Assembly: GCA_026417575.1 (NCBI GenBank)
Contig: JAOACZ010000029.1
Coordinates: forward strand, 1 to 61,122
DNA from: a bacterium
GTDB taxonomy: Bacteria > Auribacterota > UBA3054 > JAPLST01
Length of the DNA: 61,122 nt
Reading direction: 5' to 3'
Each line of letters starts with the position of its first letter. Position 1 is the first letter of the stretch. A model generated the notes under the pieces. It ran no database searches. It worked only from the letters and a program-made list of their open reading frames with translations, and was not told where the DNA came from. This document shows, in pieces, positions 52,933 through 61,122 of this stretch. The position numbers were made by a program, and so were the translations under genes.

Positions 52933-54867
52933 TTATTCAATGGAGCGGGAGGCGCGGCGCAACGCTGTAAAGAGAACGCGTTCAATGATAAGCTCAGTTC
53001 GCGGCTGACTCCCCGGCAACATGATAGCCACCGACGCAAGAGCTTGGGTGTCAAGAATTGCATTCCCACGCTGATTGCCATAGGAAGTGTTTAACTCGCA
53101 TTCGCGTAAGTCAACCACATAGGTATACCACTGGCCACGGCCGTGGAGCGGTAGAGAGAGAAACACCTCGCCATCCGCACCGCGTTCGCCCGCATACGTC
53201 TGCGCCCCGATCGGCCCCGCACCACTTTCGTTGAGTACCAGGCAAACAACTGTGTTCAAAGGAACGAGCGCGCGCATTACAAGGTACTGTGCCCCACGCA
53301 CGTTGACGCTTCCATCACGATTGCGCGGCAAACCTATGAGCGGCAAGTTACACCCACACCCCCACCCGGCCGGCTCTGCCGTGATTCGCACGGTATTTGT
53401 CGTGACCTGCGCCGCGATGCGCGCACCGCCACCTTCGTCTCCCCACGTCTCTAATGATAATGTGGGCAGTCGTTGCCATAACAAAACAGCGTTAAATTTC
53501 ACTCCCGAGGGCACTGCAGGTACATGCACGCTACGCTGCTCTGGCCATGCCTTCTCGTCAAATCTGCGCGGCAAGGCGTGAACCGAATTTGCATGGAGCG
53601 CCACGGCACTCGCGTGGACACGCTGCAACGCTCTTACCAACTTACGATAGGGCTGATCGTGAATCGACACTAAACCGTAGTTTGAGTTTTCACCATCGAA
53701 GCGTCCGCCAGGAGGCTGATCGAAATATTGAAACCAGTCCCAGCCTATGACATATGGCAGTGCCGCCAAGGCCCTACAGAATTGCTCCGCGTTTCGCGCC
53801 CGGTCGGCTTGCGTCGACACTGTAACGTCAGCTCCTCGCGTGTTCGGGTTACCAGACGCATTCTCCATAGCACGCCACGAAAATTCGCTAATCAGCAGAG
53901 GCTTGCGCGTCAGTGCGTATACATTGTCGAGAAATGACACGTCCACCGTCCCCTCTTTCCGGTACAGATTGATACTAATCACATCCGCATAGCGACCACA
54001 GGCCTCAATCACTGCGCGCGGGGCTGTCCCAGCGAAACGTGCGCCAAGAAACAGCTTCCCTGGCGCATGTTGGCGTAGCGCCGCTCGTGCCATGCTAAAA
54101 TACCGGTCCGCTACGACACCCGCCCATTCGAAAATCATTTGCTTTGCATGACGCGTCCGCGCCTGTAGCTGTGTACGCGTGAGGAGCTCATCAAACGAAC
54201 CGAGCGCCGGTGCCCAATGCTGGTTAAATGTCGCCACGTCGTTACTCGTGTGTACTCGCAGAAATTCCACCACCATCTGTTTGCCCGGCGCGTTACTCGG
54301 CAGCGCGCAGTATTGATACAACAGCGCTCGTGAGGGGTCTGTCGGCCAACCGTACTCACCGTACCACGCCATCTCGTTATTGCAATAAAAGCCCACCAAC
54401 CCGGGCTCATTCGCATACGGAATAACGTCACGTTGCACTGTTTTCGCAAACCGTTGTTCATATTCGTCACTAAACACATCAACCAGTGCCGCTGCGCCCC
54501 AGCCGCCCAGCCACGCACAACGTGTGTGTGGCACACCCAGTGCGTAAATCTCATCCGCCGACCATGCCCCTACCCCGTTAAAGCCCCACGCAGTTATGCG
54601 CTCCCACGCCGCCGTCGCCCAGCGCGCCAGTTCATACCCGTAACGCGCGCGCACATCGTACCTTGGGCCCTCTGATCCGTCAGCCGGCAGGACGCAGTTC
54701 ACACCATGCCAGAGTAGCCGCCGATACCCTTGTGCTAACCAATACCGGCCGTCCTCGCAAATGATGTGCCAGGTTGACGATGCCGTTGCAGGTATTTCAG
54801 CACAGCAAGCCAGCACAGGAACGATCCAGCTGATGCTGCAAACAAGAACTGAGAGCTGTGCAACCAT
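52933..54867 (-). CDS. Exported clan GH-A glycoside hydrolase (agarase/beta-galactosidase-like)
   Basis: A 644-residue protein with a signal that may be a lipobox (VPVLAC, Cys21). A TIM-barrel glycosidase follows: Glu165 in GFYCNNEMAWYG is the likely acid/base and Glu328 in KPLLISEFSWRAM the nucleophile. Downstream, GWDWFQYFDQPPGGRFDGENSNYGLV closes the barrel. A C-terminal beta-sandwich (about 500-640, YGNQRGNAILDTQAL) resembles a carbohydrate-binding domain. Similar to GH50/GH42-type enzymes; family not certain. ATG 54867 is supported by GGAGGT 7 nt upstream; the frame runs 89 codons further without support. Confidence 0.8.
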   Translation of the reverse strand: MVAQLSVLVCSISWIVPVLACCAEIPATASSTWHIICEDGRYWLAQGYRRLLWHGVNCVLPADGSEGPRYDVRARYGYELARWATAAWERITAWGFNGVGAWSADEIYALGVPHTRCAWLGGWGAAALVDVFSDEYEQRFAKTVQRDVIPYANEPGLVGFYCNNEMAWYGEYGWPTDPSRALLYQYCALPSNAPGKQMVVEFLRVHTSNDVATFNQHWAPALGSFDELLTRTQLQARTRHAKQMIFEWAGVVADRYFSMARAALRQHAPGKLFLGARFAGTAPRAVIEACGRYADVISINLYRKEGTVDVSFLDNVYALTRKPLLISEFSWRAMENASGNPNTRGADVTVSTQADRARNAEQFCRALAALPYVIGWDWFQYFDQPPGGRFDGENSNYGLVSIHDQPYRKLVRALQRVHASAVALHANSVHALPRRFDEKAWPEQRSVHVPAVPSGVKFNAVLLWQRLPTLSLETWGDEGGGARIAAQVTTNTVRITAEPAGWGCGCNLPLIGLPRNRDGSVNVRGAQYLVMRALVPLNTVVCLVLNESGAGPIGAQTYAGERGADGEVFLSLPLHGRGQWYTYVVDLRECELNTSYGNQRGNAILDTQALASVAIMLPGSQPRTELIIERVLFTALRRASRSIE

Positions 54868-55234
54868 AAGCTTTACCTCCCGCAAGTGATAACGTTTGCA
54901 CCCACCCACACCGCCTTCACGCCGGCTTGCGATGGGCGCTGTGCTCATAAATGTTTCCCCGCGAGCTATTATAACACCCCCAAGGTAGGATATGTTCTCC
55001 ACCCAGCCACCCCCGCGCATATACCGATAATCAGCGACGACAAAGCCCATCCCGCGCTCTCCCCATCTGCCGCCTCTGCAAGCCTGGCCGATGTCACTCC
55101 ACGCCACAAACTGACGTGTGCACGCATGATGCATTCCAACAACTCAGGCGAGAGCCGCCATATCGAAGCAGCTCCTCTTCCTGACATTGTTTAGACTCCC
55201 AACCTGGACCGAGTGACGATGCATTCTGTGATAC
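54868..55234. other. Intergenic region upstream of the GH-A gene
   Basis: A TATAAT on the minus strand (54973-54968) could serve the glycosidase, with no good -35 at 17 nt. A 72-codon minus-strand frame from ATG 55187, with GGGAG 8 nt upstream and one hydrophobic segment, might be a small membrane protein, but evidence is thin and I do not annotate it. Nothing else is recognised. Confidence 0.35.
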
Positions 55235-57439
55235 TCAACGAAGCTCTTCTAATGTGATGTTGGTGAACTCGCCCGTCGTGGCAACGTTGCCGTACCCTAA
55301 ATGAACGTAGACGACTGCTGTCCCACTCACCTCGTTTGTGAAAATGAGATACTTCTGCCACCAGTCATTGTACTCACTCATCCAGATGAGCTCCCGCTCG
55401 GGCTGAGGTGGCAACCAAACAGCAATGCGCCCTCCAAAAAGTACATTTGAGTCGGTGGTTGCTACGCTCCGCGCAGCTCCGCCGAGGCGGTACACCGTGT
55501 TTGACACCAGCACAACACGCTGCTCTACACCCACAAGTAAACGCTGAGGATTTTCAATCCGCAGCGCATAGCGCATGCCCATGCTTGTTCGCGCCGGCAC
55601 AATACGCAGGCAATTTGAGACAGAGCGGGCGGCATTCCAAAATTGCCAGCTGCTCAAGTCTTCATCAAAGCCGCCATTGCGCAAGAGACCGCCGTCGTGT
55701 TCCAAATGAACTTGCGGCGATGTATCATCGGCACGACGTGGATCCAACCACGTAGGAACCCGCGCGGCAATGATGAGCTCACGTACGGGCACGGTGCCGC
55801 TATTAGAGATGCGCAGGTGCATACGCCCGCGCAATACTTTCACCCGCGCCTCCGGCGGCTCAACCTGCACGCTCTCGCCAAAAAAGCCCGGAAGTACCTG
55901 CGCGTACACTTCCGCATTCGGGCCTAAATTGCGTACGATCACGCGGCGATGCGTGAGGGCTACCTCCGTAGTCCCCGTGAGCTTGAATACCGCGCACGTA
56001 TGTGCTGCAGCACCGAGCAGCTCACGTGCAAACGTGACGTTCCAATCGTTCCCCGGTTGAGGCATTTTGCGCAACGCCATATTGCCACTGAAAATCACGC
56101 GCCCGTCTTCGCTGGGAAGAGCACACGTCGCCATCCCCGCACGCGCCTCGCACGCCGGTTCGTCCCGGTACGCCAGCATGGCAGCCTTTAACGTGCCTGC
56201 GCGTTGCGCCGCGACCTGCCACCACCATGCCTGCGCTATCACACCCACTGTCACACAGCCGATGAGCAACGGCCGCATCCACCGCGGGAGCCACATTTCC
56301 ACTCGACGCACCCCACACGCCGCAAGCACGACTAGCCCACACGCTCCGAGCATTAAGAACCGGTCTGGAACGCGAAACCGCCCTTCACACAAGTCAAATA
56401 GCCAGCGATACAGCGCTACATGCGCGGCCAGCAGAAACCCCAGCCCAAGCAGAATAACTGCATAACACCACAACTGCGCAAATCGACGCAGCCCTACAAT
56501 AAGCCCCACGACCCCACACACTGTTGTAATCCACGCAGGCGCAACCGCAGTTTCCCACACACCCCACGGCCACGAGCCCACACGCGGTAGCCACGTCACT
56601 GCAACATACCGTGCGTCTACCAGACTTCGCAGTGCAACCTCCCAGCGCGGTGTCCCGTCAAAGCGAATCTCGCGCCCCATCGGCATTTGCACCCACATCA
56701 TCAACCGTGGCCAACTTATAATCGCGATCGCGACCACAGCCAAACTACTCCACGCGTGTGCACGCACACATCTGCGCATCCCCCCCCTTCTCCATACCTC
56801 CGCCACAAGTCGTACACCCCACCACACTACTGCCCCCGGGCCAAGCACGTACAGCACGGCGTGAAACACAGGGCCATAGGCGATCACACTGCCTAGCGCC
56901 GCGCAAAGCGCCGCACTCCCCCAACCCGGCCGCTCCCATATCTCGTCAATCGCCCAGAGCACCAGCGGAAGCAGTCCCTGCCACATAAACATGTCGTTCC
57001 CTACCGCCACACGCCAAAAAAAGCCCAAGCTCAGCATCCAGCTCACCCCCGCACATAACCCAGCCCCGTGACCTACATACCGCCGCAGCCATAGCCACAT
57101 ACCTAGCACACCAAGACATGCATACATTCCCACCGCCCAGCGTAGCCCCGCCCGAGGGCCACACGCCACCACCCACAGTAATGTCGGTGATGTTGTCATC
57201 CCCTGCGGATTCTGCACCAGGTACTCGCCGCCGTTTACTAAATACGAGAATAACGGCAGTTCATAGTAATGTCGCACTGCCGAGTACGCTACCCTCGCTT
57301 GAAATTCCGACAGTGGCCAATCCCATCCCTCGCTGTAAAATGCCAGGCGCACGAACAATGCCCCTGCTACCCCGACTGCCACTAGCAGAGCGAGAAATTT
57401 ACTCCATTCCAATATCTCCTCACGCCTGAGCTCACTCAT
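55235..57439 (-). CDS. YfhO/GT-C-like membrane protein with C-terminal jelly-roll domain
   Basis: A 734-residue protein with roughly ten membrane helices in the first 410 residues, resembling YfhO-type or GT-C glycosyltransferase-fold membrane proteins (early acidic loop with YYELPLFSYLVNGGEY, later EGRFRVPDRFLML). The remaining 320 residues are extracytoplasmic; the last 150 or so form a CBM4/9-like sandwich (LLRNGGFDEDLSSW ... YVHLGYGNVATTGEF). That domain is closely similar to the end of the neighbouring gene. ATG 57439 overlaps the upstream stop by 8 nt; a GTG at 57445 is an alternative. Possibly transfers or handles lipid-linked sugars; substrate unknown. Confidence 0.75.
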   Translation of the reverse strand: MSELRREEILEWSKFLALLVAVGVAGALFVRLAFYSEGWDWPLSEFQARVAYSAVRHYYELPLFSYLVNGGEYLVQNPQGMTTSPTLLWVVACGPRAGLRWAVGMYACLGVLGMWLWLRRYVGHGAGLCAGVSWMLSLGFFWRVAVGNDMFMWQGLLPLVLWAIDEIWERPGWGSAALCAALGSVIAYGPVFHAVLYVLGPGAVVWWGVRLVAEVWRRGGMRRCVRAHAWSSLAVVAIAIISWPRLMMWVQMPMGREIRFDGTPRWEVALRSLVDARYVAVTWLPRVGSWPWGVWETAVAPAWITTVCGVVGLIVGLRRFAQLWCYAVILLGLGFLLAAHVALYRWLFDLCEGRFRVPDRFLMLGACGLVVLAACGVRRVEMWLPRWMRPLLIGCVTVGVIAQAWWWQVAAQRAGTLKAAMLAYRDEPACEARAGMATCALPSEDGRVIFSGNMALRKMPQPGNDWNVTFARELLGAAAHTCAVFKLTGTTEVALTHRRVIVRNLGPNAEVYAQVLPGFFGESVQVEPPEARVKVLRGRMHLRISNSGTVPVRELIIAARVPTWLDPRRADDTSPQVHLEHDGGLLRNGGFDEDLSSWQFWNAARSVSNCLRIVPARTSMGMRYALRIENPQRLLVGVEQRVVLVSNTVYRLGGAARSVATTDSNVLFGGRIAVWLPPQPERELIWMSEYNDWWQKYLIFTNEVSGTAVVYVHLGYGNVATTGEFTNITLEELR

Positions 57440-60400
57440 CGCCACATTCCTCTAATCTCACGTGACTGAACTCCCCTGTGGTTGCCACATTCCCGTACCC
57501 GAGGTGGACATACACGCACGCTACGCCACTTACCCGACTCGTAAACATTGTGACTTGCTCGCGCCATGAGCCATCTGAGTACAGCCACACAAGCTGTGGC
57601 TCGGGCTGCGGCGGCAACCATACAGCTACGCGCCCTCCAAACAGCTGCTCCGCAGAGTCCGTCACAGACCGTGCCCGCGCACGTAAGCGGTACACTGTCC
57701 CCGAGTGAACACGCACAAGTTGTTGCACACCCGCTAGCGTGCCCCGTGGATTGGCCATGCGCAGCGCCGAGCCATCCTCGCCCCCGATTACCCATAATGT
57801 ATTTGTAATGCTCTCGTCACGCCACGGCCGCCAATGCAGTAATCCTTCGCCGAATGTGCCATTCACCACAAGGTTCCGCTCGCTGCCTGTCACAGCCTGC
57901 GACGCCTGCGTAGCCTCCACGTGCTTCCCTAATCCGACCCCATCGCCACGCCTCTCACGCACTGTAATTTCGCTCACTGCCACGCAGCGTGGCTTGTCAT
58001 CTCCACCGCCCTGTGTCACACATGGCACATACGTGCGCGGATACGTGAACGAAAGCCAGTTGATCTCACGCCACGCCCCGTCTGGTACCGTGAACGTGTA
58101 CGTCTCCCACGAGTTACTCACACGCACAGTGCCAAGCACAATGTCATTCAGCACAATGCCCACATCCACGCCTTCTTTCACAAACGGCACCGCCGAGCGT
58201 AGCGTTACGACCAGCGCACGTGCGTCGTACCCTGGCCCGGGCAAGCACACCACGGATTGCCGCCCAATGGATCGTTGAAACGGTCGGTCATCGCGCTCCA
58301 TCGTGTCGAACCCGCCCGCTTGATAAGCGTACGATACCGGCAGGCCAAACTGGTACGGCCAGCGGGGCGGAAGTGCGACAATTGGCACGCACAGCGCGGC
58401 CCGTCCCCCGCCGGCCCGCTCTACGCTAATGTCAAGCCATCGTGCCGCTCTCATGGCTTCGTCAGAAAAACGCGCCCGCGCCTCAGGTGCCTTCGCGATG
58501 CGCCACACCCCCGGTCGCAACAGCCGGCCTGTCAGGCGCCCCCGCGCGCGCTCGTAGCACAGCTCGAGTCCCACTTCAAACTTCGGCCCCTTCAACACGA
58601 ACGGCAGCTCCTCACGCACTCGCAGCTGTGCCAGCCTGCGCCGTGCCTCATCCAACACCCGCACCGTCGCCGTAAACCGCCGCGCCCCCTCTGGCACAAA
58701 ACAAAACAACGCAGTCGTACAAAAGTCTACCGACACGGTGTAGATTACGTGCGGCAAACTCACCTCGTACCGCTGCGTCACAACTACACTCACAGGTGCC
58801 GTCTTCCCTGGAGCCGGATTACGAAACACCATCGTCCCGCCAAAATTCGTTACATAGCGCAGATCACTGCACACCTCCACCACCTGGCGCTCAACCTCGC
58901 CTGCGCCCTCCTGCACCCACAAGTGATACGGTGAAGCTGACACAAACGCCGCCCGCGCCGTGAGCGCTAAACCACTCACCTCCTCCAAAAAAAACGGCAG
59001 GGGAATCACGTAGCGTGAGCGACCTTTCGCCGTCGGCTGATCGGCCAACGCACCTAAAGCACCTTTAATGTTGAAATCAAAAAAGGTCGGACGATACGGA
59101 AACTCAATCATCGGGCTTGGATATGACTGCTCGCTTAGCCACTGGTACACCGGGGGCGGGTTACGCAGCTCATCGTAGCGCGTCAAAGACCGCAACCTAA
59201 CCGTGTTCTCTAAGCTGAAAAGTACGCTGAGCACAGCTACCCCAACCGATGCCACCACGCTGACCACCCGCCACCGCCCTGCTGCACGAAGAAGGTCCCC
59301 AAGCGCCACCCCCGCCAGCACCGTCACACACAAATGCAGCGAGAAGAGAAACGCCCGTGGCGCACGTACCACAGCCAGCACAGGCGGATCGACGTACAAG
59401 CGCGACAGCCGTCCAAATGAGCCCAGCCCGATCTGTGGCGTAAACGCTAGACAAAGTGCAACAGCCCCAGCAAGTAGCAGCGCCCACCGCAGCCACCCCC
59501 GCCGCCCATACACAAACGGCGCCAGCAACGCCCGCACCACCCCTGCCGTGCCGCACAGTTGCCACACTGCTCCCGGCCATACAAAAAACGACGGGTCTGG
59601 TGACGACTGCGTCCGTACGTGCGTGATGTGATGCCAGAAATCACGCCACACGCTCCACCACGCCTCCCACGTCATCATGCTCACATTCACAAACATGATC
59701 CCTCGCCACCCGTGTCCCGGATAGCGCCTCAACACCCGCACATACGGGTACACAAACGGGAGCATCAGAAGAATAAACACAACGCTTGCCACCACAAATC
59801 GTTGCCACTCTCGCTGCCAGCGCTCAGGATACGCGATGAAGCCCAAGGGGACTGCCACGCCCAGTAACACTACTAAAAATACCGCTTGATAATCCGGCGT
59901 GGTCGTCTTCAATGCCGCCGCCCCAAAAAACAATCCAAGTCGCAGCACACCACCGCGCTCGAGCCAGCTCAGCCACGCTAACAGGGTAAGCGCGCTAATG
60001 TACATCACTTGAATGTCAAGCTCCATACAGAAAAAGCTGTAGCCGTAAAACGCACCCATCACACCGCCAAACACACCAGCCAGCCACTGCCCGCTCCAAC
60101 GTCGTACCAACGCGTAAACGCACCAGGCGTTCGCAACGTACAGCATCATTGCGATCACGTTAAAAATCAGCAGGGGATTGCCCAGGATCTGATACAGTGC
60201 ATAATAGGTCAGCGCGTACGGATAATCCACCTGGTGCAGCGTGCACGCGAAAGGCTCAGGATACGGCCGATCCCCGCGCCAAAAACGCCACGGAGTGCGC
60301 AAAAGCGCCCGGGCCACCGTCAGCGGCGCCGCGGTAAAGTTGTAAAAGTCAAACGTTCCTCCCGTCGGTGCGTGCGTCGTCAACACTGGTAATACAGGCA

Positions 60401-60533
60401 GAAAATGCCAGAGAGTCAGCAGCAAGAAAACCGCCAGAGCAACAACGTGCGCTACCCAACCCCGCCACGCCTGGCCGCAGCGCCTTTCCAGCGTGGCTGA
60501 AGCAGTGTGATCTACCTTTTCCCCTGCAACCAT
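57432..60533 (-). CDS. Large YfhO/GT-C-like membrane protein with C-terminal jelly-roll domain
   Basis: A 1033-residue paralogue of the downstream gene. About eleven hydrophobic segments occupy residues 25-440; a long extracytoplasmic part follows, with MIEFPYRPTFFDFNIKGALGALADQPTAKG as in YfhO-like proteins, a central beta-rich region, and a final domain (about 890-1030) starting NLVVNGTFGEGLLHW and ending VYVHLGYGNVATTGEF. The N-terminal loop TGGTFDFYNFTAAPLTVARALL carries the acidic residue expected of GT-C enzymes. No ribosome binding site stands out before ATG 60533. Function inferred only at fold level: membrane glycosyltransferase or glycan-handling protein. Confidence 0.75.
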   Translation of the reverse strand: MVAGEKVDHTASATLERRCGQAWRGWVAHVVALAVFLLLTLWHFLPVLPVLTTHAPTGGTFDFYNFTAAPLTVARALLRTPWRFWRGDRPYPEPFACTLHQVDYPYALTYYALYQILGNPLLIFNVIAMMLYVANAWCVYALVRRWSGQWLAGVFGGVMGAFYGYSFFCMELDIQVMYISALTLLAWLSWLERGGVLRLGLFFGAAALKTTTPDYQAVFLVVLLGVAVPLGFIAYPERWQREWQRFVVASVVFILLMLPFVYPYVRVLRRYPGHGWRGIMFVNVSMMTWEAWWSVWRDFWHHITHVRTQSSPDPSFFVWPGAVWQLCGTAGVVRALLAPFVYGRRGWLRWALLLAGAVALCLAFTPQIGLGSFGRLSRLYVDPPVLAVVRAPRAFLFSLHLCVTVLAGVALGDLLRAAGRWRVVSVVASVGVAVLSVLFSLENTVRLRSLTRYDELRNPPPVYQWLSEQSYPSPMIEFPYRPTFFDFNIKGALGALADQPTAKGRSRYVIPLPFFLEEVSGLALTARAAFVSASPYHLWVQEGAGEVERQVVEVCSDLRYVTNFGGTMVFRNPAPGKTAPVSVVVTQRYEVSLPHVIYTVSVDFCTTALFCFVPEGARRFTATVRVLDEARRRLAQLRVREELPFVLKGPKFEVGLELCYERARGRLTGRLLRPGVWRIAKAPEARARFSDEAMRAARWLDISVERAGGGRAALCVPIVALPPRWPYQFGLPVSYAYQAGGFDTMERDDRPFQRSIGRQSVVCLPGPGYDARALVVTLRSAVPFVKEGVDVGIVLNDIVLGTVRVSNSWETYTFTVPDGAWREINWLSFTYPRTYVPCVTQGGGDDKPRCVAVSEITVRERRGDGVGLGKHVEATQASQAVTGSERNLVVNGTFGEGLLHWRPWRDESITNTLWVIGGEDGSALRMANPRGTLAGVQQLVRVHSGTVYRLRARARSVTDSAEQLFGGRVAVWLPPQPEPQLVWLYSDGSWREQVTMFTSRVSGVACVYVHLGYGNVATTGEFSHVRLEECGDE

Positions 60534-60945
60534 CCTCGGTGACCCACTCTACCGCGCTCTAGCTACATTATCGCGTCCTCCTTCCTACCGCCCCGGACGC
60601 TTCCACACAATCAGCGCGACTCATTATGCTGTCCATTACAACTCGGCTCGCCCTGCACTCGTGAACGGGAAAGCAATCCGCGCTATCGTTGCTCCAGTAC
60701 ACTCGACCATCACACGTACCTCTCAGCAAGCAACAAGAATCGTTCCCAACCATGCGTGCGCAACCATTCCCACCAAAGCTCGGCGCTCTTTGCGTTTTTT
60801 TCAACACGCGCGCGTTATCCGGCAAGCTCCTCAGCGCATTACTCCCGCTCGTCGTGTCCGTGACAATTCTCAGATGATGCGGACCAAAGTACACCAGGCA
60901 TAGTGCACGCGACGTGTGTTCTCACAATAGCCTCGTTAATCTCAC
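60534..60945. other. Intergenic region right of the membrane-protein operon
   Basis: About 410 bp without a recognisable gene, tRNA or terminator. GATAAT occurs on the minus strand near 60572-60567 but without a matching -35. I see nothing else. Confidence 0.4.
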
Positions 60946-61122
60946 TCACAAGATCAGCCTAATCACACCGCCAATCTGCAACACCTGCCAACGACGTATC
61001 CCTGCCGAGACGCTCAGCACACCGATAACTCGGTACTTCAGTGTTTCTGTCCCACGTTCATCCACGCGCAAGAAGCCCACAGTGCTCGCCCGTCCCTCTG
61101 CAGCCATAGCAGACACATCACC
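60946..61122 (-). CDS. 3' end of a gene cut by the window edge
   Basis: A minus-strand frame is open from the window edge to TGA at 60946-60948, giving 58 residues. The product (ending RWQVLQIGGVIRLIL, with STVGFLRVDERG and YRVIGVLSVSAG) reads like the beta-rich C-terminus of an exported or pilin-type protein, for instance a GspK-like end, but I cannot assign it. It runs in the same direction as its neighbours. Without the upstream part the call rests on open frame and composition only. Confidence 0.5.
   Translation of the reverse strand, partial: GDVSAMAAEGRASTVGFLRVDERGTETLKYRVIGVLSVSAGIRRWQVLQIGGVIRLIL

Overview
The window looks like a piece of chromosome from a free-living, probably anaerobic, moderately GC-rich Gram-negative-type bacterium. 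My best guess is the Planctomycetes-Verrucomicrobia-Chlamydiae (PVC) superphylum, most likely Kiritimatiellota or a close relative. Reasons: an LL-diaminopimelate aminotransferase, a pyruvoyl-type arginine decarboxylase, Rnf subunits, a class II desulfoferrodoxin, a glycosidase/lyase-rich gene content, and a giant secreted protein with 'GTN'-type Ig-like repeats and a degenerate PEP-CTERM-like tail, a style I associate with that group. The assignment is inference; no rRNA or tRNA gene is present to settle it.

Layout. 0.7-3.0 kb (+): rlmD-like, rnhB, yraN. 3.2-4.6 kb (-): Rrf2 regulator and cysK behind a consensus promoter with a dyad at the start site. 4.8-5.5 kb: gene-free array of imperfect palindromes and a decayed 220-bp repeat. 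5.7-13.5 kb (-): dapL-folK-rnfD-rnfG-rnfE-rnfA, then pdaD-flippase-like-lemA-rluD, each set tightly overlapped. 13.5-14.8 kb: gene-poor gap with a strong hairpin. 14.8-18.3 kb (-): desulfoferrodoxin, rfaE2-like, topA. 18.7-20.3 kb (-): glnA with a rho-independent terminator and a sigma-54-type promoter. 20.5-25.3 kb (-): secreted unknown, proA, M24 peptidase, K+ channel. 25.6-33.4 kb (+): sugar cluster of ChbG/YdjC deacetylase, URO-D/MtaA-like methyltransferase, GH78 and GH116. 33.4-36.7 kb (-): tgt, smpB, malQ. 37.2-40.6 kb (-): polysaccharide lyase, SAM hydrolase (DUF62), rppH. 41.0-46.9 kb (+): a 1989-residue secreted HExxH protein. 46.9-52.5 kb (-): ctpA-type protease, lipoprotein, tsaD, aminotransferase, xseA. 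52.9-60.5 kb (-): a clan GH-A glycosidase and two paralogous giant membrane proteins with a C-terminal jelly-roll-like domain. 60.9 kb to the end (-): the 3' end of a gene cut by the window edge.

Functionally the window mixes housekeeping operons with carbohydrate-active genes. The four-gene plus-strand sugar cluster has no export signals, which suggests intracellular processing of imported, decorated (rhamnosylated, acetylated, perhaps O-methylated) sugars. The lyase, GH-A enzyme, giant zincin-like protein and membrane proteins act at or outside the cytoplasmic membrane.

The regulatory sequence is unusually legible: many promoters match TTGNNN-N17-TANNNT with exact 17-nt spacing. At four annotated genes the -10 box ends only 6-9 nt before the ATG and no Shine-Dalgarno is present, suggesting leaderless transcripts. 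By eye, plus-strand GC skew is C-rich at both ends and G-rich from about 5 to 37-40 kb, which may mark an inversion. There are no CRISPR arrays, insertion sequences, prophage genes, tRNAs or rRNAs that I can recognise.
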